DNA of 57,415 bases from G963674665 sp964609625 (GTDB lineage Bacteria; Desulfobacterota; Desulfovibrionia; Desulfovibrionales; Desulfovibrionaceae), in assembly GCA_964609625.1 (NCBI GenBank), contig CAZSRS010000025.1:1-57415 (forward strand), given 5' to 3'. The notes under the pieces are model-generated. The model had not been told where the DNA came from and made no database searches. It was given only the letters and a program-made list of their open reading frames with translations. Below, piece by piece: positions 34,575 to 41,932 of this stretch (within the stretch, counting starts at the first letter, position 1; every line of letters starts with the position of its first letter). Both the position numbers and the translations under genes were made by a program.

Positions 34575-34964
34575 ATGGCCATCACGCTGGACAATCTCAC
34601 ACTGCCCCCAGACCTGCTCTGGCAGGACGAATTGGAGCACTGCCGGGCCACGGCCTTCCGGCGTCGTACCCTGCAGGGGCGGCTGGTGCTGTACGTCGCG
34701 GCCTGGTCCAACGACGCCGGCCGCCCCCTCACCTTGGGCAACGAGCATGCCTGGATCAGCCGCGCGGACCTGCTCACCCTGCACGCCTGGTCCCACGAGC
34801 CGGGGCGGCGGATGGCCCTGACCCTGCACGACGGCCGCGGTTTCAGCGTGTTCTTCCGCCACTGGGACGCCCCGGTGCTGGAGGCCGAGGCCGTGACGTC
34901 CTTGGCTCGGTACGAGGGTGGCGACATGTTCAAACTCCTTTCCCTGAAGTTGGTGTGCCTGTGA
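34575..34964 (+). CDS. Tail-tip protein of unknown family
   Basis: A 129-aa protein with beta segments (RLVLYVAAWSNDAGRPLTLG, GFSVFFRHWDAP). GAGG precedes the start and the stop overlaps the next GTG start. Its size and position behind the tape measure are compatible with a distal tail component. No domain is recognised. Confidence 0.55.
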   Translation: MAITLDNLTLPPDLLWQDELEHCRATAFRRRTLQGRLVLYVAAWSNDAGRPLTLGNEHAWISRADLLTLHAWSHEPGRRMALTLHDGRGFSVFFRHWDAPVLEAEAVTSLARYEGGDMFKLLSLKLVCL

Positions 34965-35791
34965 ACGACATTGCCACTCTTGTACTCGATTTTGGCCAAG
35001 CCGGAAGCCAGGAGGAGTGCCCCCTGCTGTATCTGGAGGTGCCCCAGGACGAAGTCGCGGCAGGCGATGCCGTGGAACTCCGACTCTGGGGCCCCCAGGC
35101 CGCCCTGCGGGGGTGGAGCATGACCTGCTTTCACCAGCCTCTTGGACCGGGCGTACCGGGACGGCTGCAAGACCCGGCCTGGACCCAACAGCTCGACTTC
35201 GCGGCCACCCACCACGCCCAGCTCGAATACCCCTTCACCAGCATCGAGAAGGTGGAGACCCTCACGCCCCTGGTTTCCATGGATCCGGCAGCCCCTTACC
35301 CCCCGAGACTGTGGGCCGTCAAGGGCAAGGACATCACCGGCATGTGCAGCCGCAAGGGGTATTCCTGTATGCGCGTCGGCGACAACACCCCACTCCATGG
35401 CTCGGTGTTGGCAACCGTGGAACGCGTGGCCACATACCGTTCCTGGTTCTGGACCGTGCCCGAGAACACCTGGGGCGACGTCTGGTTCTTCCTCTACAGC
35501 GACCCGACGCGCCCCCCGTACCAGTCCTTTGCCCTGGCCCTGCCCGAGTTGGCCGCCTCGGCCGAGGGTGTGCGCAACCTGACCATCCGCACCGAGGACT
35601 TCGCCACCGAGGCGCCTGTCTCCGGCGCCGCCATCCACATCGCCGGACTGTTCAGGGGCGTCACCGACGCGGAGGGGCTGCTGCACGTCGCGGACGTGCC
35701 CACCGGAGTGCATTCCTTCCGGGCTACGCGCGAGGGCTACCTGGACACTGACCTGGACGGCCTGTCCAACGAACAGATCGTGGTGCGTTGA
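34961..35791 (+). CDS. Tail-tip protein with C-terminal carboxypeptidase-regulatory-like domain
   Basis: A 276-aa protein starting at a GTG that overlaps the preceding stop. The N-terminal two thirds are unassigned beta-rich sequence. The C-terminal ~70 residues (PVSGAAIHIAGLFRGVTDAEG, then VPTGVHSFRATREGY) have the pattern of the CarboxypepD_reg/Cna-B beta-sandwich: an insert with alternating strands, a G-x-T-D-x-x-G turn and a final SFRATREGY strand. Such domains on phage tails often touch cell surfaces. Confidence 0.6.
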   Translation: MNDIATLVLDFGQAGSQEECPLLYLEVPQDEVAAGDAVELRLWGPQAALRGWSMTCFHQPLGPGVPGRLQDPAWTQQLDFAATHHAQLEYPFTSIEKVETLTPLVSMDPAAPYPPRLWAVKGKDITGMCSRKGYSCMRVGDNTPLHGSVLATVERVATYRSWFWTVPENTWGDVWFFLYSDPTRPPYQSFALALPELAASAEGVRNLTIRTEDFATEAPVSGAAIHIAGLFRGVTDAEGLLHVADVPTGVHSFRATREGYLDTDLDGLSNEQIVVR

Positions 35792-35807
35792 GAAAAGAGG
35801 TACCTGA

Positions 35808-36923
35808 ATGGCCTTGATCACCGGCAATGGACAACGCATCCGCCTTGCGCGGCGCACGCCCGTGCACATGCGCATGCAGGGCGCGAACCCGGGTGCCGAA
35901 CCGAGTCAGGGCCTGCAAGCCGGCTTGTACAGCCGGCAACCGGAAGACGCCCCCTTGCGCGGCCCGTACGAGACCGGCTGCGTGCGGCCGGGAACCCTGT
36001 GCTACGACCTGCACTTGGCAAAAGGCCGAAGCGACCGGATCGTCACGCTGTTCATGCAGGAAGAGTACATCCCGCCCGTGACCCTGAAGCAGGTGGCCTG
36101 CGGACGCGACGCCATCTACGGACTGCTCACCGACGGCACCGTGATCATGTGCGGCCAGGGTCTGGGGCGCGGTGAGAGCGATTGCGAGGATTGGACGGAC
36201 ATCGTCTTCATCGACGGCTGCTACGGCTACGTGGTCGGCATCAAGTCTGACGGCTCGGTTGTCGTGGCCGGCGAGCCCTTCAGCGGCTACCTGGGCGATT
36301 TCGCGACCTGGGGCAGCGTGGTCAAGGTCTCGGCCGGCCAGTCCTACTGCATCGGCCTGACCGCGAACGGGGCGCTGCACACGGCCACGTACAACGTGAA
36401 GACGTGGAAGGACCGCGCGGGCACGGTGGCCGACTGGACCAACGTGACGGACGTCACCGGAAAGGAACAACACATCGTGGCCTGCTTCCAGGACGGGCAC
36501 GTGCAGGTGGGCGGGTATGTCGCCGCGGGCGCTGTCCATGTCACGGAAGTAGATGCTTGGACGGACGTCGTGCAGGTTGGGGCCACCGCTAATGGTTCAT
36601 ACGGTCGCAAGTCCGATGGTGACATGCTGGCCTGTGGGTCTTTGACCAACAATTACCAGTTGATCCAGACCGTGAGTAGCTGGACGGGCATCACGGACTT
36701 CAGCGCGCAGGGCAGTGTCCTGGGCCTCAAGGAGGACAAGACCGTTGTCGCCGCTGGACAACTGTTTGAGACTTACGGCACCCGGATTCAAGATTGGACC
36801 GGTATTTTGCAGGTGGCCAACTGGGCGTCCCTGTTCGCTGGGCGCCGCTCCTGCGACGCTCTGGCCTCGGGCTCGAGCAGCGGCCCTGTGGGCGACATCG
36901 GTCTGCTGGACCATTGCCTGTGA
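35808..36923 (+). CDS. RCC1-like beta-propeller tail protein, candidate receptor binder
   Basis: A 371-aa protein. After ~90 residues of adaptor sequence there are six or so ~45-residue repeats of the kind 'WTDIV x5-10 G-Y-V-V-G-I-K-S-D-G-S-V-x-V-A-G', seen near residues 95-130, 125-150, 150-190, 190-225, 235-270 and 290-330. This is the RCC1/regulator-of-chromosome-condensation propeller pattern. It lies at the end of the tail-tip genes, so it may recognise the host surface. Its 3' half is less GC-rich than its neighbours. AAGAGG precedes the start. Confidence 0.65.
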   Translation: MALITGNGQRIRLARRTPVHMRMQGANPGAEPSQGLQAGLYSRQPEDAPLRGPYETGCVRPGTLCYDLHLAKGRSDRIVTLFMQEEYIPPVTLKQVACGRDAIYGLLTDGTVIMCGQGLGRGESDCEDWTDIVFIDGCYGYVVGIKSDGSVVVAGEPFSGYLGDFATWGSVVKVSAGQSYCIGLTANGALHTATYNVKTWKDRAGTVADWTNVTDVTGKEQHIVACFQDGHVQVGGYVAAGAVHVTEVDAWTDVVQVGATANGSYGRKSDGDMLACGSLTNNYQLIQTVSSWTGITDFSAQGSVLGLKEDKTVVAAGQLFETYGTRIQDWTGILQVANWASLFAGRRSCDALASGSSSGPVGDIGLLDHCL

Positions 36924-36924
36924 C

Positions 36925-36991
36925 CCCGCACTCACTGTGCCCTTGTGTCTTTTGGCATTGCCTGGAGTCTTCATGGCACAGTGAGTGCGGG
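36925..36991. repeat. Perfect 17-bp inverted repeat between tail genes
   Basis: CCCGCACTCACTGTGCC and its exact reverse complement flank a 33-nt loop in the 88-nt gap between the propeller gene and the next tail gene. No T-run follows in either direction. It could act as an mRNA stabiliser, a leaky terminator or a recombination scar. Confidence 0.8.
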
Positions 36992-37011
36992 ACGAAAACC
37001 AAGGAGAACCC

Positions 37012-38001
37012 ATGAGCATCCAAGCCAGTGAAATCCTGTTTTACAAATCCGAGATGGTCACGGACACCGGCGCCAACGGCGGCCGCATGGGGGCGCGCGC
37101 CACGGCCCGGATCGCCACCGGCGTCAAGAACAACCTCTTCCCCGACCCCAGCCAGGCCGAGCGCGCCTCGGGCAAGACCCGGCTGCGCAAGGTGTTCTGC
37201 GCAGTGGAAAACGCCGAGAACCTGGCCCTGACCAATGCCGTGGCCCACCTCACCCGGACCACGGGCGCCGACGACTTCGTGACCCTGTGCGTTGCCGGGC
37301 AGCGCGAGACCCAGGCCGAGATCGGCGTCCCAAGGGAGTACGGCGCGGCCGTGCTGGCCGCGGCCATCACGGCTGGTGACACTTCCATGCAAATCACCCT
37401 GGAAGACGTGGACCTCGACGTGTTCCAGGATGGCGATTCCATCTGGATCGGCGACGGGAGCAACGAGGAGTACTTTCACGACGTCACCATCTCGGGCAGC
37501 GCGCCGAGCCTGACCGTGACCCTGGCCGGCGGGGACCAGCTGGCCAACGCCTACGCCCAGGGGCAGGCCTTCGTGGCCAGCCTGCTGCCGCACCCAGGCA
37601 GCGATCTGCAAGCCGACGTGAGCGACTGGGCCGAAAGCAGCGGCGCCGGGACTTACGACGAAGACGCCCATCCCCTGGAGCTGGAGAACATCGGCAGCGT
37701 GGAGGATGACTGGACCATCACCTTCACCTCGGCCAGCGCCTTTGTCGTGGAAGGGGTGTACAGCGGCGCCCTGGCCTCTGGCTCCATCGGCGCGGACTAT
37801 GCCCCAGCCAATCCCGAGGGGGGCGTGTATTTCACCCTACGTTCCGCCGGGTTCGGCGGGACCTGGGCACCGGGGGACACCATCACCTTCAGCACGCACC
37901 CCGCGGCCTGGCCCGTGTGGCTGAAGCAGGTGGTGCCCGCGGGAGCGGCCTCGGCCGGTTCCGCCGGCACGGGTCTGCGCCTCCGTGGCGAGAGCGCCTG
38001 A
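37012..38001 (+). CDS. Phage tail protein of unknown family
   Basis: A 329-aa protein starting MSIQASEILFYKSEMVTDTG after AAGGAG. An N-terminal segment (GRMGARATARIATGVKNNLF) precedes several beta domains; the 'DGDSIWIGDGSNEEYFHDVTISG' type stretch and a terminal Ala/Gly/Ser-rich tail fit a virion surface protein. The family was not recognised. It sits between the propeller protein and the last phage gene. Confidence 0.6.
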   Translation: MSIQASEILFYKSEMVTDTGANGGRMGARATARIATGVKNNLFPDPSQAERASGKTRLRKVFCAVENAENLALTNAVAHLTRTTGADDFVTLCVAGQRETQAEIGVPREYGAAVLAAAITAGDTSMQITLEDVDLDVFQDGDSIWIGDGSNEEYFHDVTISGSAPSLTVTLAGGDQLANAYAQGQAFVASLLPHPGSDLQADVSDWAESSGAGTYDEDAHPLELENIGSVEDDWTITFTSASAFVVEGVYSGALASGSIGADYAPANPEGGVYFTLRSAGFGGTWAPGDTITFSTHPAAWPVWLKQVVPAGAASAGSAGTGLRLRGESA

Positions 38002-38061
38002 CCGCTCCCATGGCGGCTGCTTGCCTACGAATCCTGAACCGGCGTCCACAAGGAGATCCCC

Positions 38062-39741
38062 GTGAGCATTGCCGCTTCCCTGTCCTGCCCCTGGTCCCTG
38101 CCCCTGGCCGAGGATCTCTCGCTGCCCACCGGCCTTGCCGCCCTTCATGCCGGGCTCCACTGCCCATGGGCATTGCCCACGCCTGTGTCGGCCCTTTGCG
38201 GCATGTCCTGGGTCCTGACCAGTCGGGTCGAGGCGGGATTCGACGCGGCATACGCCCTGGTCGAGCGCGACATCGTGCAGGGCGCCCTGCTCTGCCCCTG
38301 GGCCTTGCACGACGCGGGCCTGTCCATTGCGCCGGGCATCGGCGCAACCCTTGGGGGGCGCCTCCTGGAGCTGCTGTCAGTGGAACTCAGCGCCAGCGAG
38401 GATGCCTGCTGCCTCTCCGGAGTGCTCGAAATCGCGCACCCCGCCGACTGGCGGCGCGCCACACAGGGCATGGAACTCGTGCTCAGCGTGGGGGACAGCC
38501 CCATTGTCCTACTGGTGGACGACAAGACCAGGACCGAGGAATTCGGCACGTTGCGTCTGGAAATCGAATGCCGCAGCCCGGCCTGCCGCCTGGACGCGCC
38601 CTATGCCCTGGCCCTCACCCGGACCTGGGAGAACACCACGGCCCGCACCATCGCCCAGGAACTTTGCGACGCCGCCGGCGTCGCCCTCCGGTGGGACACC
38701 TGCGACTGGCCCGTGGCCTTGTTCTCCGTGGAGCAGCGCGCGCCGTTGCAGATCATCGACAGCGTGAGCACCGAGGCTGCCGTGCTCGTCTCGGACTTCG
38801 ACGGCACCCTGGTGGTGCAGTACCGCCACCCCGTGAGCCCCAACCGCTACGCCCAGGTCACGCCGGCCCTGATCATCGACGACCACGCCCATGTGCTGCG
38901 GCTCTGGCAGGAGACGGAATACCGCCCCGGCTACAATACCGTGGACATCGTCTCGGGCACTACGGACAGCGGCGAGGGACTGTGGATCGAGGAATGGAGC
39001 GCCGCTCCGGACGGAGAAGACTATCGCCTGGCCCACTGGCAACGCATGGTGGCGGTGTTTGCCCACCCCTGGCGCGCCGTGTGCCTGGAGGTCTCGGGCT
39101 GCCCCGTGAGCATCCACGACCAGGGCGTGCTTTCCTTCGAGCAGGAGGAGTATGTGGAGATCAAGGCCGGCCGTGGCAAGCTCGGCTATCCGGTCCGCAC
39201 GGTCCTGGAGTTGGAGCACCGCTGCCAGGACCTGGGCGCCGTTACCTGCCAGGGGCGCGACGTGAGCACGGCGGAACCCGGCTACGGCATGTTGCGCATG
39301 CGTTACCGTACGCGCTGCCGCTGTTTTCTGGTGGAGAGCGGCGTCGCCGAAAAGGTACAGGTCCGGGCCTCGGCCTCGGGCTCCTTCCCTGTCGCGGAGG
39401 CCGGCCAGGCACCCCTGTTGGCCAGGGTGACACGCGCTCCAGGCGATGTTCCGGCTCCCGGCCTGGTCATGGATCCCCTGTGCACGGCTCCGGCCATCGC
39501 CAGGCAGCGGGGGCGCAATTTCCTCGACGAACAGGGCTTCGACAAGCTGCGTTACGAGGCCCAGACATCGCTCATGCCCCTTGTCCTGCCGGGGGCGACG
39601 GCGGCCGTGGGACTCACGGGCTTTGCCGAAAGCTTCAGGGCCAAGGTCACGGGCTGGAGCCTCACCGCGGGGCAGGACCAGCCCCCGGTCCTGGCCTGGG
39701 ACCTGGAGCGCAGCCTGGCCCGCGGGTCTTCGGATGGATGA
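38062..39741 (+). CDS. Large tail protein, probable hub or baseplate component
   Basis: A 559-aa protein with a GTG start (AAGGAGA upstream), the last phage gene in view. Mid-regions such as LELLSVELSASEDACCLSGVLEI and RTARTIAQELCDAAGV-type segments recall hub proteins of tails (gpD/gp27-like folds), but similarity is loose. It is cysteine-rich (more than ten Cys) compared with other tail proteins. Function as a tail-tip hub is inferred from position and size. Confidence 0.55.
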   Translation: MSIAASLSCPWSLPLAEDLSLPTGLAALHAGLHCPWALPTPVSALCGMSWVLTSRVEAGFDAAYALVERDIVQGALLCPWALHDAGLSIAPGIGATLGGRLLELLSVELSASEDACCLSGVLEIAHPADWRRATQGMELVLSVGDSPIVLLVDDKTRTEEFGTLRLEIECRSPACRLDAPYALALTRTWENTTARTIAQELCDAAGVALRWDTCDWPVALFSVEQRAPLQIIDSVSTEAAVLVSDFDGTLVVQYRHPVSPNRYAQVTPALIIDDHAHVLRLWQETEYRPGYNTVDIVSGTTDSGEGLWIEEWSAAPDGEDYRLAHWQRMVAVFAHPWRAVCLEVSGCPVSIHDQGVLSFEQEEYVEIKAGRGKLGYPVRTVLELEHRCQDLGAVTCQGRDVSTAEPGYGMLRMRYRTRCRCFLVESGVAEKVQVRASASGSFPVAEAGQAPLLARVTRAPGDVPAPGLVMDPLCTAPAIARQRGRNFLDEQGFDKLRYEAQTSLMPLVLPGATAAVGLTGFAESFRAKVTGWSLTAGQDQPPVLAWDLERSLARGSSDG

Positions 39742-39872
39742 AATCAAGGCCCCGCATCGATCCGGAAGGCGGAGACCCCCTCTCCACGCGATAATCATAC
39801 AAGCATTGCCTTGGGTTGCGAAACCCTGTACACAACAGAGGCATCTACAATGCCTTAACCCTCGACTGTATC

Positions 39873-41411
39873 ATGATCGACAAGCTTTTGGAATTCTACA
39901 AGGCCCTGTTCGAGGAGCGTGACCCGGAAAAGCTGGCGCACCTGTTTCTCCAGGCCCTGGTCACCGTCCAGAACGTGGAGCGCGGCTCCCTCTGGGTGCG
40001 ACGCGACGGCAACTACATCTGCGTGGAAGCCACGGGCCCCCAGAGCGAAGCCATCCTGGACCTGGAAATCCCGGCCGAGCAGACCAGCGTGGTGGGTTGG
40101 GTCATCGAGCACGGCGAAATGACCATCGCCAAACCCGGCAAGGACAGCCGCCACTTCGCGGCCGTGGAAAACAAGGTGGACAAGAAGTCCACCCTGATCC
40201 TCTGCCTGCCCCTGATCCTTCGCAGCGGCGAGGTCTACGGCGCCGTGGAGATCATCGACACCTCGGCCGCCGGCGACCAGCTCAACCTGGACAAGGAATA
40301 CCTCAAGCTGCTCCAGGCCCAGGTGGCCATCGGCGGCATCGCCCTGTCCAACTCCCTGGACTACTCCCTGCAGCACAGGGAAAACCTCCAACTGCGCCAG
40401 ACCCTCGACGGCCTGCGGGGACAGGGCGCCATCATCGGCCGAAGCCCGGCCGTGGAGCAGGCCCTGCACCTGGTGCACGACTACGCCCGTACCGACTTCC
40501 CGGTGCTGATCACCGGCGAATCCGGCACCGGCAAGGAACTCTTCGCCAGGGAAATCCACCAGCAATCCCGCCGCAAGGACAAACCCTTCCTGGTGCAAAA
40601 CTGCAGCGCGATCCCGGAAAGTCTGCTGGAAAGTGAACTCTTCGGCTACAAGAAGGGCGCCTTCACCGGCGCCACCCAGGACAAGGTCGGGCTGTTCGAA
40701 GCGGCCGACGGGGGCACCGTATTCCTGGACGAGATCGGCGACATGCCCCTCAACCTCCAGGCCCGCATCCTGCGCGTGCTGCAAAACCACGAGATCAAGC
40801 CCCTTGGCGGCGCCAAGACCAAGACCGTGGACGTGCGCATCCTCTCGGCCACCAACAAGGACCTGCGCCAAGCCATCGCGGCCCAGGAGTTCCGCGAGGA
40901 CCTCTTCTACCGGCTCAACGTCCTGCCCCTGCACCTGCCGCCCCTGCGCGAACGCCAGCAGGACATCTCCGTGCTCCTGCGCTATTTCCTGGAGCGCGAG
41001 GCCCGGCTGATGGAGATGCAGACCCCCCGCCTCACCGCCACGGCCAAGGAACGCCTGCTGCGCCACCCCTGGCGCGGCAACATCCGGGAGATGGAGAACT
41101 TCGTCAAATACCTGCTTACCACCATCAGGGCCGAGCAGATCGACGTCACGGACCTACCCGAGCACCTGCTGCCGTCCGAGGCGCCCGGCGCCACGGCCCG
41201 ACCGGACCAGGCCGCCGAGGCCCCGGAGCCTTTGCGCGACACTTCCCTGCCCTCCCTGGCCAACCTCAATTGGGAAGAACTGGAGCGGGCCTACGTATTG
41301 GAACTCATGGAGCGCACACGCTGGAACATCAGCAAGGCGGCGGCCATGGCCGGCCTCAACCGCTCCACGTTCGATTCGCGCATGCGCAAGCTGGGCATCC
41401 GGAAGTCGTGA
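39873..41411 (+). CDS. Sigma54-dependent regulator with GAF domain
   Basis: A 512-aa NtrC-family activator: an N-terminal GAF domain (~residues 10-170), an AAA+ domain with Walker A GESGTGKELFA, the sigma54-contacting GAFTGAT loop, Walker B DEIGDMPL, and a C-terminal Fis-type HTH (NISKAAAMAGLNRSTFDSRM). It lacks a receiver domain, so it responds to a small ligand rather than phosphorylation. The start lacks a clear ribosome binding site. It is the first host gene after the prophage; its target operon is unknown. Confidence 0.9.
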   Translation: MIDKLLEFYKALFEERDPEKLAHLFLQALVTVQNVERGSLWVRRDGNYICVEATGPQSEAILDLEIPAEQTSVVGWVIEHGEMTIAKPGKDSRHFAAVENKVDKKSTLILCLPLILRSGEVYGAVEIIDTSAAGDQLNLDKEYLKLLQAQVAIGGIALSNSLDYSLQHRENLQLRQTLDGLRGQGAIIGRSPAVEQALHLVHDYARTDFPVLITGESGTGKELFAREIHQQSRRKDKPFLVQNCSAIPESLLESELFGYKKGAFTGATQDKVGLFEAADGGTVFLDEIGDMPLNLQARILRVLQNHEIKPLGGAKTKTVDVRILSATNKDLRQAIAAQEFREDLFYRLNVLPLHLPPLRERQQDISVLLRYFLEREARLMEMQTPRLTATAKERLLRHPWRGNIREMENFVKYLLTTIRAEQIDVTDLPEHLLPSEAPGATARPDQAAEAPEPLRDTSLPSLANLNWEELERAYVLELMERTRWNISKAAAMAGLNRSTFDSRMRKLGIRKS

Positions 41412-41479
41412 GGGGGAGTCCCAAACAATTCCACCCAGGTCATGCATTCATGCTCCGGCTACGAGGTGCATCCTGCCCC

Positions 41480-41647
41480 CTACTCTGGCGCATCTTCCAT
41501 GGGCCAGTGCTGTTCCTCGAACTTCTCGACCAAAATGGCCAGCGTCTCCAGGTCGTCGGCCTCGGGCGATCCTTCGGAGGCCGACAACAACACGTCGATC
41601 CGAGCGAGGGCCGCTTCGTAGTCCGCCTGGGTACAGATCGGCTTCAT
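41480..41647 (-). CDS. Truncated HigA-like antitoxin N-terminus (orphan)
   Basis: A 55-aa protein (MKPICTQADYEAALARIDVL...FEEQHWPMED) matching the N-terminal half of HigA-type antitoxins that usually open 'IRTEADYEAALARIE...LVEAYEEKHYPI'. The HTH half, which normally follows at once, is missing because a stop occurs after ~9 further residues. No HigB toxin is recognisable upstream. The start with GCAGGG upstream is chosen; a start 15 nt earlier is possible. It is probably a remnant, or a short free-standing variant. Confidence 0.6.
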   Translation of the reverse strand: MKPICTQADYEAALARIDVLLSASEGSPEADDLETLAILVEKFEEQHWPMEDAPE

Positions 41648-41830
41648 GGTCCCTGCCTTCATCTATGAATGATTCTCGATTTCGGGGGCTGTACGAGCAG
41701 ATTCCGGAAATTGCCTTCTACAAGTGTTTCACACACGACCGCAACCGCCCCCTTTGTCCGTAACGATCCATAGTCCACATTGCATGTCGCGCCAAGGGCA
41801 GGAGGATCAATACTACCCGCCGTACAACAC

Positions 41831-41870
41831 AAGGCCCCAGCCGACATCCTGCAATGTCGGCTGGGGCCTT
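41831..41870 (-). terminator. Terminator of the Maf-like gene
   Basis: A 17-bp perfect stem (AAGGCCCCAGCCGACAT and its complement) with a six-base loop lies ~60 nt after the stop of the minus-strand gene. In that direction CTTGTGTTGT follows. The stem is symmetrical, so it could also block rightward transcription. The ~160 nt between it and the HigA-like gene hold nothing recognisable. Confidence 0.75.
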
Positions 41871-41932
41871 GATAATTCTCGTTGCCGGTGTTCCCTCCGG
41901 CGCATGACGCGGGAGCACTGGGCGCAAGCGCC

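Larger units (their letters stand above)
11693..39741. mobile_element. Siphovirus-like prophage, apparently without integrase
   Basis: A continuous phage gene set runs from a leftward Sak4-like ATPase and repressor to a rightward block of activator, tail fibre, lysis, DNA modification, terminase, portal, capsid, neck, tail tube, tape measure and tail-tip genes. The boundaries given are the outermost phage genes; att repeats were not found in the left (11480-11692) or right (39742-39872) flank. Just after the last gene an ATG opens an 18-codon frame (MKSRPRIDPEGGDPLSTR) that may be the start of a truncated further phage gene. Integrase, transposase, excisionase and replication genes are absent, so the element looks cryptic or domesticated. 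Confidence 0.88.

Noticed and set aside
36925..36991. Diversity-generating retroelement hairpin downstream of a variable region
   Set aside because: There is no reverse transcriptase, template repeat or adenine-rich variable region in the window; the stem alone is not enough.
39836..39856. Two-codon upstream reading frame before the sigma54 activator as an attenuator
   Set aside because: ATG-CCT-TAA after AGAGG can be seen, but nothing shows that it regulates the gene.
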